Assembly: GCF_963678635.1 (NCBI RefSeq)
Contig: NC_087064.1
Coordinates: forward strand, 22,058,509-22,122,508
From: Symsagittifera roscoffensis
Taxonomy: Eukaryota; Xenacoelomorpha; Acoela; Convolutidae
DNA length: 64,000 nucleotides
Direction: 5' to 3'
The translations under genes and the position numbers were made by a program. This document shows positions 40,242 to 52,700 of the stretch, one piece after another. How positions within the stretch are numbered: position 1 is the first letter of the stretch; each line of letters starts with the position of its first letter. The notes beneath the pieces were generated by a model, which was not told where the DNA came from, ran no database searches, and saw only the letters and a list, made by a program, of their open reading frames with translations.

Positions 40242-42266
40242 TTTCATTTTTGAGTGTAACAAAGCTAAAAATATTTATAGGTGAGATATCTTGTGGTCGG
40301 TATTTTTCACCGTTTAGATATATATAGTCTTTAATGTCTTTAAAATATCCGCTATAGTCTTGTGTATAAATATCTGCAAATCCTGCGGTTTCGGCAAGTT
40401 TGCGTAAGTTTTGGTCAATTGATTGTCTTTGTATAGTGTCCATTTGTGTTAATAATTCTTGGAATTGTTGTGTTCTAATGTGATGTTGTATATCGGATTT
40501 TGAGTATATTCCAATTGACTGTAGGTCAATATTTGGGTTTCGAGCAATAGCTCTAATGCTTTCAGGTGAAATTTTTTTGAGTGACTGCATTAATGTGGGA
40601 TATGGGGTAAGAAGGTAATATTTATCTTCATCAGGGTTCAGTTGTACTACATTGTGGCTATTTTCTGATCCACATGGGACTGCGGTATCCCAAAAATAGG
40701 TTCGTCTTGAAAGTGTGTCAACGAAATGTACTTTATTCTTATAAAAGATAGGGATTCTTTTATAGCATCATTTATCTTCAAAAACATATAGTGGTGATAC
40801 TTTCTTGGTACAGGTATAGAACCATAAAATGTTTCCTTCATAGTCTAAAAAATTTGATCTATTTCCTGATAGTAAATATCCTGCGTAGGGTATTGTTAAT
40901 ACTGCTAGTGCAAAAGATTGTAGGATTTGTGTCCTTTCTAATTCGCATAGTTGGTGAAGTGTCTCTAATTCAGAGAGTAACATTTCTTGAAAAATTCGGC
41001 TAATTGTGTAGTCTAATTTCATATCTAAGTGAATATCATAGTGGATATTACCGAAATATGTACTATTCATTAGTGATAGTTCTTGTAAACGTGTGCTTCT
41101 AGTGTCATGGGGCTTTAGATGTCCACCAGGTTGACCTTTACTTTTTTGAAAATCAACTGGTATATATGATGTTCCTTCGTTTATAGGGTGACTTGTGGCG
41201 TATGGGTCGATTTTTACTTTTCCAGTGGTCATGTCGAATCCTTTTTCGTATTCAACTAATATCTCGGAGTATTGTGTTTTGTGAAGTGGATTTCTGTATT
41301 TATATGCAAGTTCTGTTTCTTGATATATTTGAAAACGTGTCAATTTATTTTCTATATTGTGTATGTTTCTAAAATTAGAACTTTGTTTTCGTGATGGATG
41401 GAATTGATTGTATAAAATATTTTTCGTGAAATTTTATCATACGAGCGTGTATTTTTGCTACTTGAAATGTTGTACATGTGTCTTCGGGGAACCAAACAAT
41501 TGTTGCTTGTGTTCGTGTTGTAGGGTCACAATAGCCTTGATCGTTTTTACAGGGTAATCTAATTCCTTGATAGATCATTGTGTTGTCAGATAAATCGCGT
41601 GTGAGTTGTATTTTTTCGAGTTGTATTTTCCAATCGAAAAACAAGATTTCTTGATATCCTTTATTTTTTGTGTCTGCTTTGCAGTTTGATGGGTCATTTT
41701 TACCAATGTGTGGTATCCAGTGTTTATCGTGTATGTCATAAGTTAATCTTCCGTGTGCGCCGTTGTATGGGTATTTTTCATCTAGTTTTATATGTCCTTG
41801 ATATCTTTCAAGTTCTGCTTGATGTACAGAATCTGCAAAAACTTGGAAATATACTAATTTTCTATCTGTGTTTTTATTTCTTGTGATATTTAGTCTGAGT
41901 AACTCGTTTTTACAATCTTCGGGATTGAGATGTAAAAGTCGTTCGATATTACTCTGGTAGAATGATTCGTGGTCAAGTCGGTTTTTATTTCGATTTGAGA
42001 CTTGTGAACAATGTACTTTCTTTTCAGAAAATGATGCTGTGAGTTTATATCCTGTGACTGTTGTTGCTCGGGCTTTTGAATAAAGTGTCGCTATTACATT
42101 TGTAGTTTCTATAGCTTGTGGTTCTGTTTCGCATTGTGATACTTGATTTATTGCATACTTGTGTAGTGTTTTTTGTTCAATTTCTTCACAATGGTAATGT
42201 GTTACTAATAAATCTTGGGGTCCTGTGCGGGGGGAAGGATTTATATTCTGATTGGAGATTGGAAAA
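40237..42266 (-). pseudogene. Env pseudogene of copy C
   Basis: Env sequence from the signal-peptide region (about 42,260) to the residue equivalent to ~693 of copy B, where the deletion begins just before the membrane segment. Open pieces are at 41,644-41,375, 41,343-40,768 and 40,590-40,210; the rest is frameshifted. A short deletion removes the segment encoding YEQVHPSR near 41,398. The conserved ectodomain motifs (CELERTQ, YAGYLLSG, FYTC) are still readable. It cannot make a membrane-anchored Env. Confidence 0.85.
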
Positions 42267-42267
42267 A

Positions 42268-42470
42268 TAAGTCGAGCTCAGTCAAAACATAAGTCAAGCA
42301 CAGTCAATAGATGGGTCGAGCAAAATCGAAACATAGGTCGAGCACAGCGTAGCATAGGTCGAGCATGTTCCAAAGATAGCTAGAGCACATTAAAAAATAA
42401 AGGTCGAGCACAGTTGAAACATAGATCGACCACAATCGCAACATAAATTGAACAGTCGAAAAATGGGTTA
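42268..42470. repeat. 22-bp minisatellite at the truncated end of copy C
   Basis: Eight to nine diverged tandem units near the consensus AGGTCGAGCACAGTCGAAACAT. The array begins exactly where similarity to the retroelement stops. The same unit recurs at 60,547-60,610. Confidence 0.8.
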
Positions 42471-43253
42471 AAAATTGTCAGTTTGGGATGATTAACGCGC
42501 GCTTTTTTCCATTTTTTTAACGCGTAGCACAAATTAGCGTCAAGCAAGATATTTCTTGTTACAAGATATTTCTTGTTGAGATGGTCAAAATTGTTTTAAT
42601 CTAGAAAATCGAGACAACCCAAACACAACCCAATCAAATTTAAGCATTTTTTTGCTTCAAGAAACTGGAATCTTATCAAGATTTGGCCAAGAAAGTAAAA
42701 ATATGCCAAATCTTGGTTGAGATAATCAAAACACACTAACTTTTGTTCGAGAAAGTACAAACATACGCCAAGCACCTCGACATTGGAAAAGTTTTTTCAA
42801 TTTTGTGTTGTTTAAATTTCACTAGTGTTATGAGAGAGTAAATGATTTGAAACGATGAGCAAAAAAAAACGAAATAAGGTAGAATTTCTCATGCGCAAAA
42901 GACTGTTCGTGCAAAAAATTTGCAGGCAATCAAAAATCGTGATTCCACAATTCTGCGCAAAAGAAATTACCTAAAATTAGTAAGTTTTGAACAGCTTAAA
43001 AGGCATTGATTGGCTGAGAATTTCTGTGCATTCGGTCCTTTGCGCATGCAAACAGCCCCCGCCAAATTAATTAGCCTAAAAAACTAACTTTTAATTGATG
43101 AAAGAAAACTTCTTTTAAGAATTTGGTATTCGCAACATGCAAAGCGGCTCGTACAAGTAGTTAGGAAGAACTGTATAATACTTACTTTGATAATCCCGAA
43201 GTACAATGATGCTGTGAAATTGAACTCAATTTGTACATTTCGGTGCAATTTGT
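42471..43253. other. Intergenic AT-rich DNA
   Basis: No gene or clear repeat seen, apart from a TTAACGCGCGC motif near 42,494 shared with the dispersed repeat at 45,520. Confidence 0.4.
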
Positions 43254-43632
43254 ACAATTCAGCCAATTTGAAATTCAAACAATTCAGCCAAAAATATTCA
43301 GACAATTCAGCCTGAGACAATTCAGCCTGAGACAATTCAGCCAGTTTTACAAAATGCTAAGTTCGAAAGAAAAAAATCGAAATTGGAGCTATTTCTCGGT
43401 TCTCGGTTTTAGGTCGCCGGTGGGCGCGCTAGGCGCGCGTCGCCGCTTTGCGGCGATAACCGGCTCTAAATTTCGTATAGAGTCCTACCCTCTGTTGGCA
43501 AGCTCGCAACACGTTTGCGCGACTGCGGCGGTCACTATTATCGGCTGAATTGTCTCTGGCTGAATTGTCTGCATACTTTTGGCTGAATTGTCTGAATTTC
43601 AAATCGGCTGAATTGTCTTTGGCCGAATTGTC
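43254..43632. mobile_element. Fold-back element with iterated GACAATTCAGCC boxes
   Basis: Five boxes at 43,254, 43,279, 43,301, 43,316 and 43,331 face five inverted boxes (GGCTGAATTGTC) at 43,543, 43,558, 43,581, 43,606 and 43,621. The arms (~90 bp) match as inverted repeats including their spacers. The core (~200 bp) is GC-rich with nested hairpins (GGCGCGC, CGCCGCTTTGCGGCG). No coding capacity is evident. A non-autonomous fold-back transposon or structured locus is likely; no target duplication identified. Confidence 0.7.
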
Positions 43633-44955
43633 TGAACGTGATACTTTTCAAAATGTAAATCAGGAGTTTTCTCTTTCAAAACAAAACCAAAGACGAGTGT
43701 TGAGCAAACTGCCATACATACAAACCAATATTTTCGGCTACTGTCAAAATTACCTCAAAGTTACGTAATCAAAACTGTTTTTTTTTATGTTGCTTAACAT
43801 TGTGATTTTTGGTTTGTTAGACTAGCAATCCGTTTTCGTGCGTAAGTTTCTCATCTCAAAATGCTAATTATAAATCTATAAATTCGCTATTGTATCTTTT
43901 TATCTGGATCAGATATTTTTTTAACTCATCTAATTTAACTTCTTAGGCAAATTAATTAGCTGACTACATTAAACGCGTTTTGAATTTTTTGAGCTATGAT
44001 TATCCCAACTTAGCTTCATCTGGTAATTTTCAAGCCCATGTAATTTCACAAAAAAACCGCATGGAAATTATAATCGCTTGGCTCGGCCGAGGAAAAGTGA
44101 ACTAAAATTTGGATGTGTTCTGAGAATATAGAAATGAATTTCGGTGCTCGGAGTGTTTTAGTCTAGCCAAGTTTAGAAATTTGTAAAACCAATTTTAAAG
44201 GGAAATAGTTATCAGTATGAAGATAATGATTCCCAAAAATAGAATGATTGTTTTTCCAAACGGTTACTCTCTGTAAAGATATTGGGGCTTGAAACGGCCA
44301 ATGAAGCCAATCAGCGATAATTAAGGTTCACCATTGTTGACCAAAACTTCTTATCATACCATTTCTAAATATGAAAAACTTCTTGCCATACAGTTCCATA
44401 CATTTCCATGTGTAAAGAAAATTGTATGAAAACTCCATGATAAGTATTTTTCTATAAATGAAAATTGTATGATTTTTTTTCTTCTTCAATTTCTAAAAAC
44501 TTTTGGGTTGTGTTCGTCTGTCAAAGATCTTAGTTTACTCAATCCACCAAAGGATGGACAATTATAAAATTACAATGCATAGAAAACGACTTGAATTGCC
44601 TTAAGCCCGTCTTCCACAAATCATATAACAAAACTAACAAACCTTTAAATTTTGGCGAAATTTTTCAACGATGATTATTTTTAAAATTTGAATTTTGAAA
44701 TTATCAGACATTGATCAAGACATATGAAACCCGTCATACAAAAAATAGGAGTTTTCAGCACTTTTGAAAAAAAAATTTCTGCAAAAAGTCAAAAAAATCT
44801 AACATTAGTGTATCTAGGACTACGTTATGCTCGCAAAAATTAAATTTTGCATGAAAAAAAATTTCGTTTGAGTACAAAATTCAATTTGCTTTTGCATGAA
44901 AAAAATGTTCGTTTGAGTACAAAATTCGATGTGCAGTTGAATCGAATTATGAAAA
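43633..44955. other. Intergenic AT-rich DNA
   Basis: No supported gene. Short frames here lack conservation or splice context. Confidence 0.4.
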
Positions 44956-45539
44956 TTCTCCTGGCTCCCGGCAGATGGTCGGTAAGACTATCAGCGCCTT
45001 ATGCTGCATCCTTTTCACTAAATTTAGAAAAACATTACATTAAAGTGATAAAAAATCTCGAGCAGCATTAATAAGTTTAATATTAAGTGAATTAGCTTGA
45101 AACTGTCATCTCAATTACCATCGAAAGTTTTATTTGAATTATATGTTTCAAAAAGGTAAATTAATCACAACTTTTTTTGAATTTCGAACTGCTTTAAAAG
45201 GTTACTTTTTTCTTTTCAAAAAAATTTGGTCAAAATTTTGGTTTCCGTGATATTATTGAAACATTTTCAGCGGCCTGTTGGCTACGCTTCTAATTTTTCA
45301 AACTGTTTTATTGTTCCGAAAGAAACAGAATTTTTGTGCTCGGGGTGGTTTTTTTTTCTTCAGACAAATTTCGAATTTGTTACAAGCCATTTTTGAACAT
45401 TCAAAAAATATTGTTGTACTGAGCTTAAATTGTAAAAGATTATATACCTGTGATCATTTTTGTTGAGTTATGAGGGCTTAAAAATAGCCATTTCGGCCGA
45501 TTTGGCACAATTAACGCGCGATATATTTCGCGCTATTAA
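44956..45539 (+). repeat. Dispersed 0.6-kb repeat, copy 1
   Basis: Begins TTCTCCTGGCTCCCGGCAG and ends in the ACGCGCGATATATTTCGCGC palindrome. Nearly the same sequence is at 46,506-47,053. Unknown, non-coding family. Confidence 0.8.
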
Positions 45540-46505
45540 TTTAAATTGAGACAAAACTTTTTGGGGCAATTTCAAAATTACTTGTGTCGCCGTAAATTTT
45601 TGTGTCGCCGTAAAAAAAGCTAGTCATACAATTTCCAAATTTTCAAAAAACAAAACCCCGGTTTTTTCATCCTTTGACTGTTCTATTAGAATCAAACAGC
45701 GATAGAAATTAGTTTATATCTTTTTTCAACCATTTTTTGAAAGTGTATGAAAATTGTAGGACAAGCAAATTTCCCTGCATTTGATGTATGAAATTGTATG
45801 ATTTCCTGTTGTTTCAAAACACGTATAATGTATTCAGTGAATTAATCCGCCACATAAATCATTTTTAATTGAATAGAAAAAGATGTCTAACATCTGATAT
45901 AGCAATACAAGCATGATTCTATAATTAACATTGTGTGATCGGTAGCTTTTTCCTTTGAACAAAACACTTCTTCTACAAAAATTAAATCTTAATTCAAAAA
46001 TTAATTCAAAATTAAACAAATAATGTTTAACGGAAGATACATCGTTCAACGCTTTGCTTGAATTAAGCAGTGAGGTAAAGTTTCGATCAGAATGCAAATT
46101 TATCCATGCAAAAACCAATTTTTTTCATAATCGTTTGAACCAATGATTTTTTCAAAAGATAAGCGTTAATAGGAAAAGTGTTTAATGCTCATTAATAGAA
46201 ATACGACAGTTTGCACGACCTATTTATTCCAGTTTGACCGAAATGACAAATTTTACAGCCCCATGTCTTCATGAACATTTCCTGATTTAAATATTTTACA
46301 GAGCCTAAGCTCAGGTCAGATTATACGCCTGACTATGTAAAAATTTCGCTAACTGTTATTTGTTGCCAATTTCGTCACTATATTCCGTAGTTAAAACAAT
46401 CAAAAATTGTTCTAGCCGAGTTAACCGAAAAATTAATAGCTGGAAAAACTCTTATATAATTTTTCGGTTTTCGCCAAATTAATTTTCATGTTTCTGCCCA
46501 CAAGT
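45540..46505. other. DNA between two direct repeat copies
   Basis: AT-rich, no gene or clear repeat seen. Confidence 0.4.
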
Positions 46506-47190
46506 TTCTCCTGGCTCCCGGCAGATGGTCGGTAAGACTATCAGCGCCTTATGCTGCATCTTTTTCACTAAATTTAGAAAAACATTACATTAAAGTGATA
46601 TAAAATCTCGAGCAGCATTAATAATTTTAATATTAAGTGAATTAGCTTGAACATGTCATCTCAATTACCATCAAAAGTTTTATTTGAATTATAAGTTTCA
46701 AAAAGGTAAATTAATCACAACTTTTTTTGAATTTCGAACTGCTTTAAAAGGTTACTTTTTTCTTTTCAAAAAAATTTGATCAAGTTTTTGGTTTCCGTGA
46801 TATTGTTGATACATTTTCAGCGGCCTGTTGGCTACGCTTCTAATTTTTCAAACTGCTTATTGTTCCGAAAGTAACGGAATTTTTGTGCTCGGGGTGGTTT
46901 TTTTTCTTCAAAAAAATTTCGATTTTTTTAAAACTGAGCTTAAATTTCAAAAGATTATTTACCTGTGATCATTTTTGTTGAGTTATGAGGGCTTAAAGAT
47001 TGCCATTCGGGCCGATTTGGCACAATTAACGCGCGATATATTTCGCGCTATTAACGCGTTAGCGGAGATTTAATACGTCTTAGAAGTCGTTCCAAATTGG
47101 TTGAAGGAAGCTTATTTGCCATTGTTGTTGTGTTACTAGGAGCAAAATTCATCACTTTGCACATTATATGGCGTGTGGGGGGATGACTTT
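46506..47190 (+). repeat. Dispersed repeat, copy 2 (with longer 3' tail)
   Basis: Matches copy 1 through the GCGCG palindrome, then continues through GCGTTAGCGGAGATTTAAT to ATGGCGTGTGGGGGGATGA. That tail is also found inverted at 62,885. Confidence 0.8.
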
Positions 47191-48094
47191 CACAAAAAAA
47201 AAATCTCAATTTAAAAAAATCTGTAATTAAAAATTATTTGTTTTTATTACATTATTTTTTTAATGTTATTACTACTCCATAGAAATTAAAAAGTAGTAGG
47301 ACCATTCAGAATTATATCCAGATACGACCAGTCTTGTTGATTTTTCAAAATGATTTTTTAAAATAAAAAGTTTTTTTTTTTAAAGAAATTAGGTTTGGTT
47401 TTGTTCATTTTTATATCAAAAAATGGTTAGTTCAAAAGCCTCGACATTTGTTTTGAGAAAAAAAACTGAGCGCACATAAATCGTCACTTTCTTTGAAGTC
47501 AGATGAACAAAAGGTGATCATATCAGACATAAGCCCTAAGCGATCCAACTGCCCTCTAACATGTTGAATCTAGTTGTGGGGTCATAAAAATCCGACAAAC
47601 AGGCCGAGTTTCCAAATTTCACACCCCCATGAATTATTTAACTCATAAACACTGCACTAAAATAAAGCATATTGCGAGTATTTGTTTGGCTTTCGGCGGT
47701 TAGGGCATCAATCGATTTCAATTGATGTAACACTTGCCCTCAAAAATTTCAAATTAAAAAGTCGAACTCTGAGTAGAGATGAAGAAGAATTAGTAACTGA
47801 ATCGCTGATTTCCCGCAGTGAGGTTCCATGGATAAGAATCGATTATAATCGTTTTTCGAGGCCAACAAATTTTGGCAGTTTTATCGTTTATAGTTAAACT
47901 TTGGGTCCAAAATCATGGATCATAATCCATTTCAATCCATTATTTTTACTTAAAAAAATCAATTATAATCCATTTAAAATACCTTGTAATGGATTATAAT
48001 GCGTTATAATCTCTCATTTTTTCTGAAAGAATTTATGCATTAGTTACAGCTTACTCGATTTCTAAGCCTACTCACATTTAGTTAAAGTTTGCAA
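47191..48094. other. Intergenic DNA with AATCCATT-type repeats
   Basis: Contains a half-copy of the inverted-repeat element (GTGAGGTTCCATGGATA at about 47,818) and scattered TATAATCCATT units at 47,925-48,015. No gene seen. Confidence 0.4.
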
Positions 48095-48430
48095 AACCAT
48101 ATTTTTGCACCTACACTCATCCCCTTCACCTACGCCATCCCGCCTATCCTCAGCCCCAACCAAACCCACCCAACTGCCCCCCACTCATCTACCCATCTAC
48201 CACTATCGCCCGCCACCAAGCCCAACCCCACCTACCAACAACGCCTGCCATAACCCCCATTCACCCCCTCCCCCACCTACCCCCTCTCAATTACCGTACC
48301 CCCTCACCCAAACCACGCCTCCCCTTCGTGTGTTTAGTGGGAGCGGGTCTAAGGGTAGGCGGCCTCCCCTTCGTGTTAGTGTGTTTAGGGGGAGCGGGTC
48401 TACGGGTAGAGGGGGAGAGAGTTTTTAGGG
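48095..48430. repeat. C-rich then G-rich low-complexity tract
   Basis: About 220 bp of C-rich sequence with almost no G is followed by ~110 bp containing a duplicated unit (CTCCCCTTCGTGT...GGGAGCGGGTCTAAGGGTAG). A proline-rich 107-codon frame across it is a composition artefact. Confidence 0.6.
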
Positions 48431-48538
48431 GGAGAGCGATTCAAATCTAAAAAAAACAAGCAGAAAACATTACAAAGCTTTGCTGAATTCAAAAGTAAAA
48501 CAGTACAGCGATTGCAACATTCAACTTTTGATTATTTA

Positions 48539-48837
48539 ATTTCAACCCGCAATGAGGATCCATGGATAAAAATCGATTATATTGAATTTTCATGGTCTGT
48601 CTCATAATCATAATCAATTATAATCTATTATAATCCATTATAATCCATTATAATCCATTATAATCCATTAGAATCTATTATAGTTCTTTATAATTGATTA
48701 AAATGAATGGAATTGGTCTCTACTTTATTTGTTTTGTAAATGCTTATTAATCCATTACGATCGATTTTTTTGAGACAGACCATGAAAATTCGTTAAAGTC
48801 AAGTACTATCCATGGAACCTCATTGCAGGTTTGAAAT
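48539..48837. mobile_element. 299-bp inverted-repeat element (MITE-like)
   Basis: Arms of ~66 bp (ATTTCAACCCGCAATGAGG... on the left) are inverted on the right and end at TGAGACAGACC/GGTCTGTCTCA. The interior has TATAATCCAT tandem units (48,600-48,690). Non-coding; target duplication not clear. Confidence 0.65.
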
Positions 48838-49614
48838 GTCAAAGTTGGCCAAAACTCATGCACTGCTAAACTTGAGATTGAAATCGGAGATAAAATACTG
48901 TATAAAAATCGATTTACGGTGGTCTATTTAGATACGTAAATCGGCTTAGAAATGATATAAAAACATTTTTACGGAGGGAAAAAATTAATTGTGTTGCTTA
49001 TCAAATCAGTTTAAAGCTAATTAAGTGTATATTTAAAAATTCAACAAAAATGATTTAATTTAAACTGTTTTGTTCGGAAAAATCTTGATCTAAAACAATA
49101 CGTTTTTGGCGCAGAAAAATACCATATTAGTTAAATATTTTTTCAATCCAAACTCCAACGCGAAAAGTCAATTAAAAGTCATAATTATAGTTTTGTTTCC
49201 ATTTTTTTCTATTGTTTGTTAATTAAATTGATCAAAAATTATCCAAAAAAGAAAAATCGAAAAGAAAATCCAATTTCTCTATTGATTGTTAATTAGAAAA
49301 ATGGAAAAATATCCAAAAGTCTGTAATAAAAAAAATCCAAAAATTATTTAACATTCTATTTAAACTTTTAAAATTGATTTCAATCGGTTTTAGTATTAAT
49401 AAAATTCGTATGAAAATTGAATTGGTTGAAATTGATTTTAAGCTACATTTTTGTATCAAATTAAATCGAGTTACAACGTTTTTTAATCAATTTTTTAGGT
49501 TTTTTCTGCATTATCTGCAATCCATTTTTAGTCGGAACAGTTCACATAAAGGTGGACCAAATCCATTTTAATTTCAGTTTTTTTTTCAAATTGATTCGGA
49601 ATAATTTTTGCTAG
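48838..49614. other. AT-rich DNA upstream of the first recognised cyclase exon
   Basis: Probably intronic or upstream. I searched for the family's HxGTHxD zinc motif here and did not find it. Confidence 0.4.
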
Positions 49615-49757
49615 GTGAGTGACGCCAATCAGCGCAACTTCCATCTTAAGGCCCAACACTTTCAAGCCTTTATCGACGAAAATGGTCCAATCGAAAGGGG
49701 TTCATTCGTCTTCGTCAATACAGGCTGGGGGGACATTTACTGGAGTGATGGAGACAG
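49615..49757 (+). CDS. Cyclase-family gene, internal exon 1 of those visible
   Basis: Phase 0 start (GTG AGT GAC), ends two bases into a codon. Encodes VSDANQRNFHL...GSFVFVNTGWGDIYWSDGD. Confidence 0.82.
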
Positions 49758-52700
49758 GTATGTACCACCCACCATCTACCAGTACAATTAAATTAATGTG
49801 GGGGAAAAAATAAGGCAAAACTGTCCTAAATAAGCTTTAAAACTTAAGTTCAAAGGAAAAAAAAAGATAACAAAATTAAAAGGTGCATAAAAGAGGGGCG
49901 GATGTAGGGGTTTTTGGAGGGGGATTTTCAAAAAAAAAATTGAAAAATTTGGCGACCTTTTTTTAGGCCGACCAAATTGATTTTCTGAGCTCTCTCAAAA
50001 CAGAAAAAAAGACCCTGTTTTAGCCAAAATTTCTGCACCGCAGGTGTTCTGAAAAATAGGTACCAAAAAGGTGTTTTTAAGGCGCTCCACCCTCAAAATT
50101 AGTATAAATTGGCGCCTTAAATAGGAGCCTTGAAAAAAATTTAGGGTTCGTCAGTCAAAAATGGATATCTCACAACAGTACAAAGGGGGGAATATTTGGG
50201 TCGGCAGGGGGTCTAATTCTTGAGGGAAGGGGCGTGCGTCTCCCTCCCCCCCCCTAAGTCCGCCCCTGACATTAAAACATCTATACACTCCCTTAGATGC
50301 CCCTAGAGAAACCATCAGCTACTTGAAATGTACGACGCATGATCTTTAAATCACCATAAGACAAATTAAATTTATAAGTTCACACTGAAAATGTAAGGTA
50401 TAAATCTATTGTTGTTTTAATGACAGAAAGATGAGAAAAATCTTCAACACAAGTGTGGCAATATGATGAACAAAAAAGTTGTCAGGGAACTTATGGTTTT
50501 AAAGCACAGTTAATGGATTGAAAAAATGTAGTTTACTTTTGATGAAATTTTCACTTTTTGGGTTTTTAGATTGATCAATGATCGCCAAATTCGGGTTTTT
50601 AGATTGGCCAAATTTGGGTTTTTAGATTGGCCAATGATCGCCAAATTCAAGAAAAGATAACATTTTTTGCTTTTCTTAATTTTTTAAATAATACCTCCGC
50701 ATTGGCAAAAATGAGATTGGAATCGATTATAATAGAATTTGTACAGATTTTTGACTATAAAAAATTGATTGCATGCAACCCAATTAGACATTCAAACCGA
50801 TAAAGTAGGGATTTTATACCGATCAGCAAAATCAATTATATAGTCTAGAAAATGGAATTTTTTGCAGTATAAAGCCGTAAAAAATTGATTATTATCAATT
50901 GTAATGCATTTTCTAAGGACCCAAAAATTGATTATGTACTCCTTGTCTAAAAAATTGATTATATTGTCCATAAGATTCATTTGTTTATATTTTTTGCTGT
51001 TAGAAGCTTGCTGTTTGAAAACTTAAATAAAAAATATTGAGATCAGCGAGTTGACAATGAGTTGACATAAATATAAAAAACTGCAATAAAATTATGAAAT
51101 TCATCAATAAAAACAAGATTTTGGACGCGAAAATTTGCAAAGAAACCGTCAATATAAACAAGATTTTGTGCACAAACAAATACAATAAAGTCATGAAAAT
51201 TGTCAATATAAATAATATTTTGTGCACAAAAAATGCAACCCAAGTCCACCAATCTTTGATATCTTTAAAAAAATTTAAGAATCTTGGCTAAGTCTTAAAG
51301 AAAATCTTGGCTGTGATAGTAAATTCTTGCCAAAGAAGCTTGGAACTATCAAAAATTCTTCAAAAATATCAATGAATCTTGAAGAAAAAAAAGATAGCGA
51401 AGATTTTTCTAAAGATTTTTGACATTTTGCGCAGAATATTGGCGATTTTATTTTAAAGATTTTTCAAAACTTCAAAAAATCAATGACCTTTCAATTAAAA
51501 ATTAATCTAAAATATTCTGAAGATCAATTGAAGGGCAATTTTATTTCCAAGGTTTTTCCATAATAAAAAAATTCGCCCTCTCATTGAAGATTAATCTAAA
51601 TTTTTTTAAGAAAAACTCTCGAAAACTCTCGGTTTTGAAAATCAATTGGAAAACAATAAAAAACCAGGCTAATTTTTATTATCACAAATTTAACTGAATT
51701 TAAAAAATGAAATTGCTAATAATATCAAAGCTAAAAATAACAAATAATCAGAGTGTAAAAATCAGAGTAGAAAACTTCAAAGTTTTTTGATGATAACGAG
51801 TCTTAAAGCAACTGGCAAAAAATTCAAAACTTAAACATTTGAAGGTTTCAAAATTTTTTCTCAAATGATTGACAATTTAATCAAAAAAACTATTTGGCAT
51901 AAAAAGTAAGAAATATCGAACAGTCTCAAATTGATTTTGAGTTTTTTCTTGTTTTTAAGAAAAAATTCAGTTCCAGAGCAATATCAGCCAATCATTTCGA
52001 AAAAAAGTGAATTAAATCGTTCATTATGTTTCCAAAAAGTTTTTTTCGTAATTTAGAGGATTAATTTAATGATTGCCCGAAATGGCTTTTAAACTGATAG
52101 CCATAACAAAAAATTTGATTTTTTTTTCGAAGAATATTTTCAGTCAGTTTTCTGATATGAAATTAACTCTCAGGTGAAATTGCACGATTGTAGAAACTGA
52201 TTTTCAAAATAACAACTTTGAAAATATTCAAAACATTAACTATCAAAAAAATTCAACATAAATGTTTGATTAATTTAGAAACTTCGAACTCATTGTTCGA
52301 TTACAAACTTTATACAAAGAGGAAGCGTAGCTTCGCATTATTTGTGTTACAGAGGAAGCGTAGCGTTGCAAGCTGGCAAACAAAAAACGACACGGAAATA
52401 ACTGAACAAAAAAACTTTAAGTTGGTAAAATTACAACCAACAAAAAACAACCGGTTTTTCTCGACCTTATAGTGCTTTAATATGATACATAACTCAATCC
52501 ATTTTGACTTTTTGTTGTGGTAGTGTTTTTGCGAGAAAAAAGCAAAAGTTGATCAATAGATGAACTTTTTACGGGAAAACTGAAAAATTTCGAAATTTTC
52601 TTCAACTAGCTAGCCTTTAAAAGATACAAATTAAACACAAGGGCAAAGCGGAGCTACGCATCACTTGCAATACCTTGCAGTTCACTCATTGCCAGCTAGT

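Larger units (their letters stand above)
37178..42266 (-). mobile_element. Giant retroelement copy C, 5'-truncated and internally deleted
   Basis: A minus-strand copy with 3' LTR (37,178-37,588), 3' non-coding region, ORF5 and env. A ~1.3-kb deletion joins env to ORF5 near 40,222-40,241. Similarity ends inside the env start region at about 42,260-42,266, where a 22-bp minisatellite begins. Gag-Pol and the 5' LTR are absent. The genes are broken by frameshifts. Confidence 0.93.

Noticed and set aside
42268..42470. CRISPR-like array of 22-bp units
   Set aside because: Units are directly tandem without spacers and the context is an animal genome, so it is a minisatellite.
48105..48428. Proline-rich 107-codon frame
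   Set aside because: Product of a C-rich low-complexity tract; no conservation.
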